Assembly: GCF_000622405.1 (NCBI RefSeq)
Contig: NZ_JASF01000005.1
Location: forward strand, 2,232,001-2,296,000
DNA from: Sulfitobacter donghicola DSW-25 = KCTC 12864 = JCM 14565
Lineage (GTDB): Bacteria > Pseudomonadota > Alphaproteobacteria > Rhodobacterales > Rhodobacteraceae
DNA length: 64,000 nucleotides
Direction of reading: 5' to 3'
The stretch's first letter is position 1, and each line of letters opens with the position of its first letter. Of the stretch, positions 9,150-16,132 are shown one piece after another. The position numbers were made by a program, and so were the translations under genes. A model generated the notes under the pieces. That model made no database searches. It was not told where the DNA came from and saw only the letters and a program-made list of their open reading frames with translations.

Positions 9150-10281
9150 CCGTCTGCCAAGGTTTATAGATCAGTCATCTGGGATGATCCAAAAGACGGG
9201 AAGGGCTACGAACATGACGTTGTCGCCGTGTTGGGCAACCAGATTTTCATGTTCGAAGCCAAGTCAGGAAAGATCAAAGAACCTGCAAGGCGTGGGGGTA
9301 TCCCATCGCTTAAGTCCACTTTGAAAGAACTGTTCGTCGAGCCTGCCGAACAATCGCAACGGCTTCAAGAGTACCTGAACGAGTACGGCAAAACCGCACA
9401 ACTAAGTCAAAAGGGTTCGAAAGAGCCTGTTGATATTGACCTAACCAAGCCCAAAGCAGTTTATCGCTTTGGCGTCACTATTGAGGGTCTAGCGTCTCTT
9501 ACGGCTGGACGCAGATATTTTGAAAGTCTCGGGCTGATAGCAGGATCAAGCCCTTGGGCACCTTCCCTGTCCATCGGGGAGCTATTGATGATCGTCAAGC
9601 ATTTGGATAGCGAGGTTTCTTTTGGACACTATCTTAGTAGGCGTTACAGTATTGAAAGCCTGTTGGATTTTGTTGGTGATGAACAAGACTTGTTGTCCAT
9701 GTACCTCACGAATGGCTTTTGCGTTTTGGGTGATGACACACGACAAAACACACTTATTCTCGTGGATGCGGATGACATGGTGCGAACACCCAAAACACCA
9801 GTCGATGATAGGCGGAATTGTGATATTTCTGGGGTGCAACTTGCACCGCGCTGGAAGTCTATTGTTCGTGAGGTCTATGCTGGGCACCCAAAGATTGACC
9901 GACATAAGTTCGATATTATATTTGCGATATTGAACATGCCACCCCCGATGCTGATGCACTTACAACGGCGAATTGGGCGATGGAAAACCGGTGGAGGTGG
10001 ATCATCAAAGTCGGGCGAACACGCTAAGTATGCTGTTGGAGATAGGCAGTTTGTGGTTCTCTTGAACTACATGGACAAGCAACAATTGAGAACAACACAC
10101 GACATAACTGGTTGGTGTCGTACCATGGCAATGAGTGTCGCGGATGACTTTGAAGGCACTACCGATTGTGTTGTCGTGACGTTATACAAGCATTCGAGCA
10201 CAAGGACTTATGACGGAATATCCTTTTTCCGCGTGAAGCCCTCATCGTCAGGAAGGCTTGGCGCGACATTTTGAGAAAGGC

Positions 10282-10539
10282 CTATGTTGGCTTCTCATCT
10301 ACACTTGCAACCATTGTCAAAATTGCACTTGCCGTTGGCATTCCATCACAGGCCACCATCCATTTAACGAATTCAATTACATCCAGCCTACGCTCTTGCG
10401 TCTCGACTTTCGCCACAAAGGACTGCGGCTTGTCCAGACGCTGAGCCAAGCCAGCTTGGGTCAACCCTGCATCAAGGCGCACCTGCCTGAGCCGTTGGCA
10501 CAGGTAAACGTGTTCAGGTGTACGAAGTGTCTTGGTCAA
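10282..10539 (-). CDS. Small XRE-family helix-turn-helix regulator
   Basis: This 85-residue protein is almost only a Cro/CI-type DNA-binding domain: RLRQVRLDAGLTQAGLAQRLDKPQSFVAKVETQERRLDV holds the helix-turn-helix (LTQAGLAQRL...SFVAKVE). It converges with the split nuclease-like gene (7-bp gap) and is divergent from the membrane protein at 10665. It probably controls the shared upstream region at 10540-10664, where TTAGGATA occurs twice. No toxin partner is adjacent on the same strand, so an antitoxin role is not supported. Confidence 0.85.
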   Translation of the reverse strand: MTKTLRTPEHVYLCQRLRQVRLDAGLTQAGLAQRLDKPQSFVAKVETQERRLDVIEFVKWMVACDGMPTASAILTMVASVDEKPT

Positions 10540-10569
10540 ATGACTGCCTGTTGATTGAGTTCAGGCAAT

Positions 10570-10607
10570 CGGATAATCCCAAGTTAGGATAATACCATTT
10601 TAGGATA
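10570..10607. promoter_or_regulatory. Candidate operator repeats between XRE regulator and membrane protein
   Basis: The divergent interval holds TTAGGATA at 10584-10591 and again at 10600-10607 (16-bp spacing). A short palindrome, GGATAATCC, lies at 10571-10579. Repeated half-sites next to a small XRE gene fit autoregulation. No binding evidence is available. Confidence 0.35.
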
Positions 10608-10664
10608 TTGATCTTATCTCAGCCTAAGAGGTTGAGCTTGATCAGGCATTTGAAAGGTCATCAC

Positions 10665-11363
10665 ATGTGGATTGTCGCAATTTTCTGCGTCGCTGGGTTT
10701 CTTCTGTGGCAAAGCAGCAAGCGCCGTGCGCAGCGGTTTGTGCGGTCTGTGTTCTTTCTTGAAATCATCGACAGTGGGGCGAGCACAGATACCGCAAACG
10801 GCCAAGTGGCACGATTGTTCACCAAGCATTCAAGTGCGGATAAAGACAACGCCGCCATTCGGCACGCAATGGACAAAGCAAACAGGCTAACGGATGGAAA
10901 GCAACTTCCATGGATACAGGAGGCTCGCGAGAAGGGCTTCGCAATCGACAGCGGAGATAGCCGAATTGACATGGCACATCTTGCTCAATCGCAATCGCGC
11001 ACCAATCCAGATCAAAATTTTACAGGACATTTTTCCGAAGGGGAATACATACAACCAAAAGGCGCACAGTTCCCCCATGCCCTGCCGGGATTGTCAGAGG
11101 CGTACCACGTTGGCCTTGAGCACATAGAAGCGAACAAAGGTAAGCTGGTGCCTACTATCAAAGCCGTTGCCCGCATTGGAATACGCTGGGCGCTATGGGG
11201 GGCTGTGGCGGGGTTCGCAATCGGCCTTGTGATCCCAAGGGTCGGCGTGTTCAGTTCTCTTGAGCTTTGGGCCGTACCAGTCGTTACGGCCTACGTCGGG
11301 GCCATGGCAGGGATTGCAATCGGAACCGTGTGCTGGGCCGTGCGTTGGGTTTATGGTCACTGA
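10665..11363 (+). CDS. Island-encoded membrane protein of unknown function
   Basis: A 232-residue protein from the ATG at 10665, which is preceded by GAAAGG. A TTG start 19 codons earlier is possible but has no ribosome site. It has one N-terminal transmembrane helix (WIVAIFCVAGFLLW), a hydrophilic region of about 140 residues, and a pair of closely spaced C-terminal helices (WALWGAVAGFAIGLVIP and VVTAYVGAMAGIAIGTVCW) with glycine-rich hairpin character. I recognise no family. Its position opposite the XRE regulator and beside the nuclease-like gene suggests island cargo, perhaps the membrane arm of a two-part system. That link is inference from location. Confidence 0.7.
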   Translation: MWIVAIFCVAGFLLWQSSKRRAQRFVRSVFFLEIIDSGASTDTANGQVARLFTKHSSADKDNAAIRHAMDKANRLTDGKQLPWIQEAREKGFAIDSGDSRIDMAHLAQSQSRTNPDQNFTGHFSEGEYIQPKGAQFPHALPGLSEAYHVGLEHIEANKGKLVPTIKAVARIGIRWALWGAVAGFAIGLVIPRVGVFSSLELWAVPVVTAYVGAMAGIAIGTVCWAVRWVYGH

Positions 11364-11388
11364 GGCATCGCCCGACCTTCTATGAGTG

Positions 11389-11534
11389 GTATCTGTCTGT
11401 TTTCCTGTGCCTTTTTGAGCTACGCACATATAGACAGAAAGAACCTAGCTTGGTTTGCGTTCTATTCCTCACATATAGACAGTAGGATGGCCCAGTATCT
11501 GTCTCGGTCAGTTATACCTTCATGGTATCTGTCT
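11389..11534. repeat. Cluster of CTGTCT/AGACAG repeats at the island right end
   Basis: Five copies of the core CTGTCT lie within 150 bp. GTATCTGTCT occurs directly at 11389-11398, 11495-11504 and 11525-11534. The inverted form CACATATAGACAG occurs at 11425-11437 and 11470-11482. This stretch of about 400 bp (11364-11772) has no convincing gene. The repeats could be integrase/excisionase sites or iterons. Confidence 0.7.
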
Positions 11535-11571
11535 ATTCCATTCCTGAATGGCTTTATGTAAATTATATATA

Positions 11572-11580
11572 TTATCCACA
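11572..11580 (+). promoter_or_regulatory. Consensus DnaA box in AT-rich DNA
   Basis: TTATCCACA, a perfect match to the consensus DnaA box, lies in a very AT-rich stretch (about 11550-11620) just after the CTGTCT repeat cluster. A single 9-mer can occur by chance. It is listed because of the neighbouring repeats. Confidence 0.35.
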
Positions 11581-11690
11581 TATATCAAAAATGTATAAGA
11601 TACTGATATTATAATGATTATTACACAATCACCTTTCTCAAATGAACTTATACTCAGATCACATTTGACAACATTACAATCCGGGCCGTA

Positions 11691-11757
11691 GTGTGACACA
11701 AAGTGGAACAACAGAGTAACCTTCGCTCTTGTATGTCCAGTTAAGTCAATGGCTTAG
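11691..11757. repeat. Right putative integrase arm-type sites
   Basis: GTGTGACACAAAGTGGAACA (11691-11710) and CAATGGCTTAG (11747-11757) repeat the motifs found at 5178-5197 and 5152-5162 beside attL. In the right copy the order along the sequence is reversed relative to attL. Confidence 0.5.
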
Positions 11758-11772
11758 AAATATGGTGGAGCC

Positions 11773-11789
11773 TCCCTTCGTCTCCGCCA
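11773..11789. repeat. attR core (17-bp direct repeat, right copy)
   Basis: Identical to the last 17 bases of tRNA-Ser (5122-5138). It marks the right limit of the integrated element. The following GAAATCCTAAATTT presumably is the original chromosomal sequence downstream of the tRNA. Confidence 0.88.
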
Positions 11790-11876
11790 GAAATCCTAAA
11801 TTTTATTAATTATATCATAAGTTTGGGGCTTCTCGCTGTTCTGGTGTCCCCCATTCCTGTTTGGCATGGTTGTCCC

Positions 11877-12770
11877 TCAATCTTGCGGCAAGTCTGGAAC
11901 AAATATCTGTTTGAGCGGTATCATAGAGCGATAGCGCGGGGCGAGTTGGGCATAGTGTTCGAAAATCAGCTCAACAAATTGTTCGCCGTTTATAAGCCTC
12001 AGCTTCGCGCGGTTGCGCTCCAACTCTACAGCACCGCGCGCGAATGACCCCAGATTGACGAACAGACCGTATTCGCCGTCTCCAAGTGTCCCTAACAACT
12101 GGTCTACGTCTGGGCGTGGTGTTTGGCCTGTGGTGCGCTTGCATTGCACTTTGACGATAGGGGGCTGGAATCCAAGCGGGTCCATATGAGCGATAACATC
12201 AACACCACCAACGCCGCTTTTCGGGGTGAGGCGCGCTGTGTAGCCCATACATTCCATCAAATGCGCCATGAAGTCCTCGAACTGGTGACCTGATAGGCGC
12301 GTCATAAACTGCTTTATGACGAAGTCGCTGGTGTTGGCCTCTGCCTGTACTGAGGCCGTAACGGTGGCTGTGTCGTCGTCTGTGGCGTCCTCTGCTGTGT
12401 CTTGTTCTGCACTGTCACTGGGCGAGGGCTCTCTGGCAGTTGGGTCAACCTTGCTTAGAAATTCGAGCGCAAACCGTCTAACGCGGAACAGGGTTAGGAA
12501 TGAGCCGATTTCATTAAGCGCACTTTGACTGAACTCACTGCGTGGGATGTGCTTCAACCACTCGACGCGCTGGCGGGTTGGGTAACCGTCTTGGTCTTCT
12601 TTGTCGTACTGAACTACGCCTGTAAAACGACCGATATTTACCATGCGGTCTGACTTTGACGGATACACGACCAAATCACCTTCTTTGATAACATTTGCGA
12701 ACTTGAACAGTGTGCCAGCATCAACTGGTATCGCACCCGCCTTTTTGTCAGGATAGGCGGCGGCACCAGC
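11877..12770 (-). pseudogene. 5'-truncated Mrr-like type IV restriction endonuclease
   Basis: The frame is open from about 12770 down to the stop at 11877, roughly 298 residues. The upstream portion reads through AAAYPDKKAGAIPVDAGTLF, a segment that belongs inside the Mrr N-terminal domain. The C-terminal catalytic domain is clear: GHQFEDFMAHLMECMGY, then GVGGVDVIAHMD and VKVQCKR, the D...QxK active site of Mrr-type enzymes that cut modified DNA. The true start and roughly the first 50 residues are missing because the gene abuts a truncated IS3-family remnant at about 12765-12774. A TTG at 12674 could start a shortened product keeping the catalytic domain. Presumed non-functional. Confidence 0.8.
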
Positions 12771-13217
12771 TTTGTCTGGACCCGAGAGGGTTGGCTGTCT
12801 CTAGCCGTGATCCTGGATTTGCATTCCCGACGTGTCATAGGCTGGGCTGTGAGCAACCGCATGAAGCGTGACCTCGTGATCCAGGCGTTGAAGATGGCCA
12901 TCGCGTTCCGGAAACCACCCAGAGGATCCATCCACCACACGGATCACGGTAGCCAATATTGTTCGCACGACTATCAGAAGATCCTGCGAAAGCATCGGTT
13001 CAAGGTGTGGATGTCACGGAAAGGCAATTGTTATGACAACGCAGCTGCCGAGACCTTCTTCAAAACCATCAAGGCCGAGCTGATTTGGCAAAGATCATGG
13101 GAAACAAGTCGACAAGCTGAGATGGCGATCTTCGAATACATCAACGGGTTTTACAATCCACGCCGCCGTCACTCAGCATTGGGCTGGAAAAGCCTGGTCG
13201 CTTCGAGCGAAAAGTGA
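12771..13217 (+). pseudogene. Truncated IS3-family OrfB transposase
   Basis: Readable from WTREGWLSLAVILDLHSRRV onward. It keeps the second catalytic Asp (HTDHGSQY) and the Glu (NAAAETFFKTIK), plus the C-terminal YNPRRRHSALGW signature. It lacks the N-terminal HTH and the first Asp that belongs just before the WTREGW segment. It cannot be catalytically active alone. The open frame from GTG 12807 gives 136 residues. Confidence 0.85.
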
Positions 13218-13260
13218 CCTAAACGAGCACTTGGGGCGGCACTAAAGCAGGACAGGTCCA
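12771..13260 (+). mobile_element. Truncated IS3-family element (right end only)
   Basis: The last 490 bp or so of an IS3-type element. It keeps the C-terminal part of OrfB and the right end, which closes with GGACAGGTCCA at 13260. OrfA, the first catalytic Asp and the left end are gone. The break lies at the 5' break of the Mrr-like gene, so one deletion probably removed both 5' ends. It is a different subtype from the IS at 7929-9149. Confidence 0.8.
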
Positions 13261-13336
13261 GGTCTAGGAAACTAGGGGCACCTCACAGACATTCAGGTGG
13301 CAGTGCGCTCAGACGCCCCTGCCACCTGCCGGAAGC

Positions 13337-13933
13337 TTAGTGATCTGCCTTAAAAAGCAAACGCATGGTCACAGGACTGACACGGGTGATTGAATCAAGG
13401 CTCGCCAGCTCCTGCATCTTGTCGATACTTGCGTTGAAGGCTGTGTCTTCGATGCTCAGCATCATCATGCCGTTGGTTGTTACCAGAACCTGATCTTCGC
13501 TCAGGCGCATCACAAAGAAAGATGCATCCAAATCAGTATCTGTACCAAGCAAGCTGAGCGTGCCGGAGGTTTCGACGGTTTTTGCGTCACCTGATGCCAG
13601 CGCAGAAATCTCAGCCATATCAAGTTGAGCGGAAATGGTCGCGGTGGGTGCATTTGCGAAAACAATCTCCCTCATACGCTCATTCCGGATGTCGATCATG
13701 GTTTCTACAGATGCAAGACCCAAGGTAATGGACACAACACCATTTGCATCCACCGTTCCAGTGACATCGCTGATGGTGTGGCTTTCGCCAGTATAGTCAT
13801 TTTTGACAGATCCGAACGAAACAGCAGATAATTCTGTATCAACCGTCCAGCTTTCTGCGTGACCACCGGCAAAGCTTGCCCCTGCCAATAGCGACAATGT
13901 GATAGCGGCAGCAATGGATTTAAGTTTTATCAT
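13337..13933 (-). CDS. YceI-family periplasmic protein
   Basis: This 198-residue protein has a clean signal peptide (MIKLKSIAAAITLSLLAGAS, cleavage near AFAGG). It then shows the YceI pattern, WTVDTELSAVSFGSVKN and a long beta-rich body forming a lipocalin-like barrel that binds polyisoprenoids or amphiphiles. It is secreted to the periplasm. It is divergent from the ECF sigma factor gene with a gap of about 125 bp, which suggests, without proving, that it belongs to that sigma regulon. Roles in acid or osmotic stress have been proposed for the family. The substrate is unknown. Confidence 0.85.
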   Translation of the reverse strand: MIKLKSIAAAITLSLLAGASFAGGHAESWTVDTELSAVSFGSVKNDYTGESHTISDVTGTVDANGVVSITLGLASVETMIDIRNERMREIVFANAPTATISAQLDMAEISALASGDAKTVETSGTLSLLGTDTDLDASFFVMRLSEDQVLVTTNGMMMLSIEDTAFNASIDKMQELASLDSITRVSPVTMRLLFKADH

Positions 13934-13984
13934 TGGAGTTCCTTCAGTAAAGTTTCAGTCCGCCTGCTTTTTGGGGCGGCTATA

Positions 13985-14010
13985 GGAATAACACCCAGAG
14001 GAGCACCGTT
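13985..14010 (+). promoter_or_regulatory. Candidate ECF-type promoter upstream of the sigma factor
   Basis: GGAAT at 13985-13989 and CGTT at 14007-14010 are separated by 17 bp. This resembles the GGAA(C/T)-N16..19-CGTT pattern of many ECF promoters and would place transcription start a few bases past 14015. It would fit autoregulation and would require the coding start to lie further downstream, for example the TTG at 14059. Confidence 0.4.
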
Positions 14011-14058
14011 ATTCGCTGGCTATCAAGAAAAACTCAAAAAAAAGCCGTAGGTGATGGT

Positions 14059-14532
14059 TTGGCTGCGCTCTACCCGCTTTTGTGGCGGTTTTGTCTGGTG
14101 CTTACGAAAAACCGCACCGATGCCGATGATCTTGCGCAGGCCGCGTCGGAACGTGCGTTGTTGCATGCCAGTAAGTTTGAGGTCGGGACAGATTTGGATC
14201 GTTGGGTATTCACCATAGCACGACGTCTTTGGCTGAATAACAAGCGACATGAGAAATTACGCAACGGACAAGGTCTGGTGCCTGTCGAGAGTACTGAGCT
14301 GGAAGATAACGCTCCGTCTGTAGAAACGAATATTTTTGCCCGTCAGGTGTTAAAGAAGATACAAGCCCTGCCAGAGGGGCAGCGGTTATGCGTGTTTTTG
14401 GTGTATGTCGAAGGTCAGAGCTATCGCGAAGCTGCAGACATGTTAAATATCCCCATTGGCACGGTGATGAGCAGGCTTTCAACGGCGCGGCGCACCATTT
14501 CTGAAGATGTAAACCAAGAGAGGACGGACTAA
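14059..14532 (+). CDS. ECF-subfamily RNA polymerase sigma factor
   Basis: A protein of about 157 residues with region 2 (LYPLLWRFCLVLTKNRTDADDLAQAASERAL) and region 4 (LPEGQRLCVFLVYVEGQSYREAADMLNIPIGTVMSRLSTARRTI, helix-turn-helix). It directs polymerase to stress promoters and is followed directly by its presumed anti-sigma gene (1-nt overlap). No ATG exists at the expected start. The TTG at 14059 with AGGT about 7 bases upstream is used here. The frame stays open upstream, where a rare ATT at 14011 follows an AGAGGAG. The start is uncertain; the family call is firm. Confidence 0.88.
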   Translation: MAALYPLLWRFCLVLTKNRTDADDLAQAASERALLHASKFEVGTDLDRWVFTIARRLWLNNKRHEKLRNGQGLVPVESTELEDNAPSVETNIFARQVLKKIQALPEGQRLCVFLVYVEGQSYREAADMLNIPIGTVMSRLSTARRTISEDVNQERTD

Positions 14533-15269
14533 TGAACACATATTCCCAGCCGTTTTCTGATGATGAAATCATGATGTTTGCCGATGGTCAGGCCGATGCC
14601 GATCTAGCGCAAGAGATCACATTTGCTATGCAGTCAGATCCGGATTTGGAAAATCGCATCAAAATATTGCAGGCTCAGGCCTTTGATATCAAAGATGCAT
14701 TTGATCTGGGTCGGCTTGCTGCGCCAAAGGTCCCAGAGCACCTCTTGGCGAAGAAAGCACAATCTGGTCGGATCGCACCCCAACTTATTCGCACAACGGC
14801 ACTTGCGGCCTCTTTTGTGTTTGGGCTGATTGCGATGCACTTACTTGAGCCTGCACCAACTTGGGTGGAACGTGTCGCCTCTTATCAGGCTCTTTATGTG
14901 ACAGACACGCTGGCTGGGGGGGCGCAAGCCCCCGGAAAAACCGAAGCTGTCCTATCGCAAATGAAGCGTGAAACTGGCGTTACCCTTCAGGCTATTCCTG
15001 ACGTGCCAGGGATGGTGTTCAAGCGCGCCCAACTGCTTGCGATTGATGACGCGCCTTTGCTGCAAATCGCCTATTTATCCGAAGACGGAACGCCATTTGC
15101 ATTGTGCATCGTCGCCGCTAGCAATTCTGGCCGGGCGGTTGAAACAACCCGATCTCACAACCTTGCGACCGCAACATGGACCAAAAATGGTGTTGGCTAC
15201 GTGTTTATTGGTGGAACGGATGCGGCACGGGTCTCCAATGTCGCCGAAGGCCTTTCCAGCGAAATTTGA
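14532..15269 (+). CDS. Transmembrane anti-sigma factor
   Basis: This 245-residue protein begins at an ATG overlapping the stop of the sigma gene (TAATG), so the pair is translationally coupled. The N-terminal cytoplasmic part (FSDDEIMMFADGQADADLAQEI) has the short helical pattern seen in ZAS-like or RseA-like anti-sigma domains, but no zinc-binding HxxxCxxC is evident. A single membrane span lies near residues 92-105 (TALAASFVFGLIAMHLL), followed by a periplasmic domain of about 140 residues that probably senses the signal. It presumably holds the ECF factor inactive at the inner membrane. The signal is unknown. Confidence 0.8.
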   Translation: MNTYSQPFSDDEIMMFADGQADADLAQEITFAMQSDPDLENRIKILQAQAFDIKDAFDLGRLAAPKVPEHLLAKKAQSGRIAPQLIRTTALAASFVFGLIAMHLLEPAPTWVERVASYQALYVTDTLAGGAQAPGKTEAVLSQMKRETGVTLQAIPDVPGMVFKRAQLLAIDDAPLLQIAYLSEDGTPFALCIVAASNSGRAVETTRSHNLATATWTKNGVGYVFIGGTDAARVSNVAEGLSSEI

Positions 15270-15354
15270 TGTACCTTGCTTTTGCCCGCTACAGAATGTC
15301 GGGCTTTTGGCGCGAAGATTACGTAAGGAAAGCGTCTGTAACTCTAGGGGCAGC

Positions 15355-16119
15355 TCAAGGTTTGTTTGGGCTATGTTTTTGCAGCTTGGTTTTGCCGTCT
15401 GAAATCGACACGCCTTTGCGCCAAAGGTGATCTTGCATCACCGTCGGATACTGGCTGGCGTAATCGCGGAACCTGTCATTCGTCACAGCAAAACATATTG
15501 GCATGTATTTGAGGCACTCTAGTATGTATTTATCCGCTTGAACCCTACTTGGGACGACATAAATCTCGTCACGCTGAAGGCCGAAAATGTCTTCCAGCTG
15601 GGGCACGGAATGCGGTGTGCCACGCAGAAAAGCACCATGTCCGCCAAGGGTGTGGAAGATATTGGCATCAAAGAAACAAATGACGCGATACCCTTCTGAT
15701 CGCAGTTGCGCGGCAATTTCGCCCAACGGCTGGGCGTCTAGTTTGTTGTCGTGCCCGAAATGGTAAATATTGCTGCCATCAATGACGACTGATTTCTTGT
15801 CCAGCCTAAGATCCGCCATGAAACCCTGTCGGTCATTGTCTAGCAAAAAATGAGATTTTTTAACGCGCGGTCTTCTTACTCTGCGGAGTACAAACCACCA
15901 GAAGAGGGTTTGTGCCGTGAAAAAGAGCAAAGCCGTGATTGTGTCGACATCCGCTTGCCCGAATAACCACCAGATGGCCAGCGTAGAAATGCAAGCCAGC
16001 GACGCGCTGTCGATCAATGCCTTCAGGTGGCCCCCTATTTTCCTGCCGATACTAGGATTTGGGTTTTCGGCAGAACGTCGGGTGAGCACCTCTCCTAAGG
16101 TGATTGATTTGGGGGGCAA
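15355..16119 (-). CDS. Membrane-anchored NYN-domain (Zc3h12a-like) ribonuclease
   Basis: A protein of about 254 residues with two N-terminal transmembrane helices (residues roughly 38-53 and 60-77) joined to a cytoplasmic NYN/PIN-like domain. The nuclease core is visible as VVIDGSNIYHFG (first Asp), VICFFDANIFH (second Asp), QADKYILE and FAVTNDRFRDYA (acidic ligands), in the order of Zc3h12a-like NYN RNases. It would act as an Mg-dependent RNase at the membrane. It follows the MYG1-family gene by 13 bp on the same strand, so the two are probably co-transcribed. The start (TTG at 16119) is doubtful because no ribosome site is visible. Confidence 0.8.
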   Translation of the reverse strand: MPPKSITLGEVLTRRSAENPNPSIGRKIGGHLKALIDSASLACISTLAIWWLFGQADVDTITALLFFTAQTLFWWFVLRRVRRPRVKKSHFLLDNDRQGFMADLRLDKKSVVIDGSNIYHFGHDNKLDAQPLGEIAAQLRSEGYRVICFFDANIFHTLGGHGAFLRGTPHSVPQLEDIFGLQRDEIYVVPSRVQADKYILECLKYMPICFAVTNDRFRDYASQYPTVMQDHLWRKGVSISDGKTKLQKHSPNKP

Positions 16120-16132
16120 GGGAGCAGGGCCT

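Larger units (their letters stand above)
6845..10274 (+). pseudogene. IS-interrupted PD-(D/E)XK nuclease-like protein (734 codons when reconstituted)
   Basis: Two open frames, 6845-7936 and 9135-10274, are halves of one gene split by the IS at 7929-9149. Removing the IS and one copy of the CCGT duplication joins codon 361 (Pro) to codon 362 (Ser) in frame and gives an uninterrupted 734-residue protein. The N-terminal about 360 residues are not recognised. Just after the junction E381-x-D383 and E396-A-K398 (GYEHDVVAVLGN...FEAKSG) match a NERD/PD-(D/E)XK nuclease core, followed by a PARRG-like segment. This layout recalls large uncharacterised proteins with an embedded nuclease-like domain. 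A defence role is inferred from context only. The left half still has its start and may make a 363-residue truncated protein. Confidence 0.85.
5122..11789. mobile_element. tRNA-Ser-integrated genomic island (about 6.6 kb)
   Basis: The island is bounded by a 17-bp direct repeat, the 3' end of tRNA-Ser (5122-5138) and a copy at 11773-11789. It carries a tyrosine integrase immediately beside the tRNA and transcribed away from it, a PD-(D/E)XK-type gene split by an IS, an XRE regulator, a membrane protein, and a repeat-rich AT-rich right end. Codon use and base composition are more AT-rich than the flanking core genes. There are no conjugation, capsid or replication-initiator genes, so it is probably a small integrative cargo element that depends on a helper or has decayed. 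Confidence 0.88.

Noticed and set aside
9135..10274. Right half of the split gene as an independent nuclease gene
   Set aside because: Its apparent start lies inside the IS end. The exact in-frame fusion after IS removal shows it is the C-terminal half of the gene beginning at 6845.
10282..10539. XRE gene as antitoxin of a type II toxin-antitoxin pair
   Set aside because: No small toxin-like gene lies beside it on the same strand; its neighbours are convergent or divergent.
11389..11534. Possible CRISPR array from the CTGTCT repeats
   Set aside because: Repeats are only 10-13 bp, in both orientations and unevenly spaced, without cas genes.
11520..11711. Minus-strand 63-codon frame in the AT-rich right end of the island
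   Set aside because: No ribosome site, and isoleucine-rich composition explained by AT-rich DNA. The region is better described by repeats and att/arm sites.
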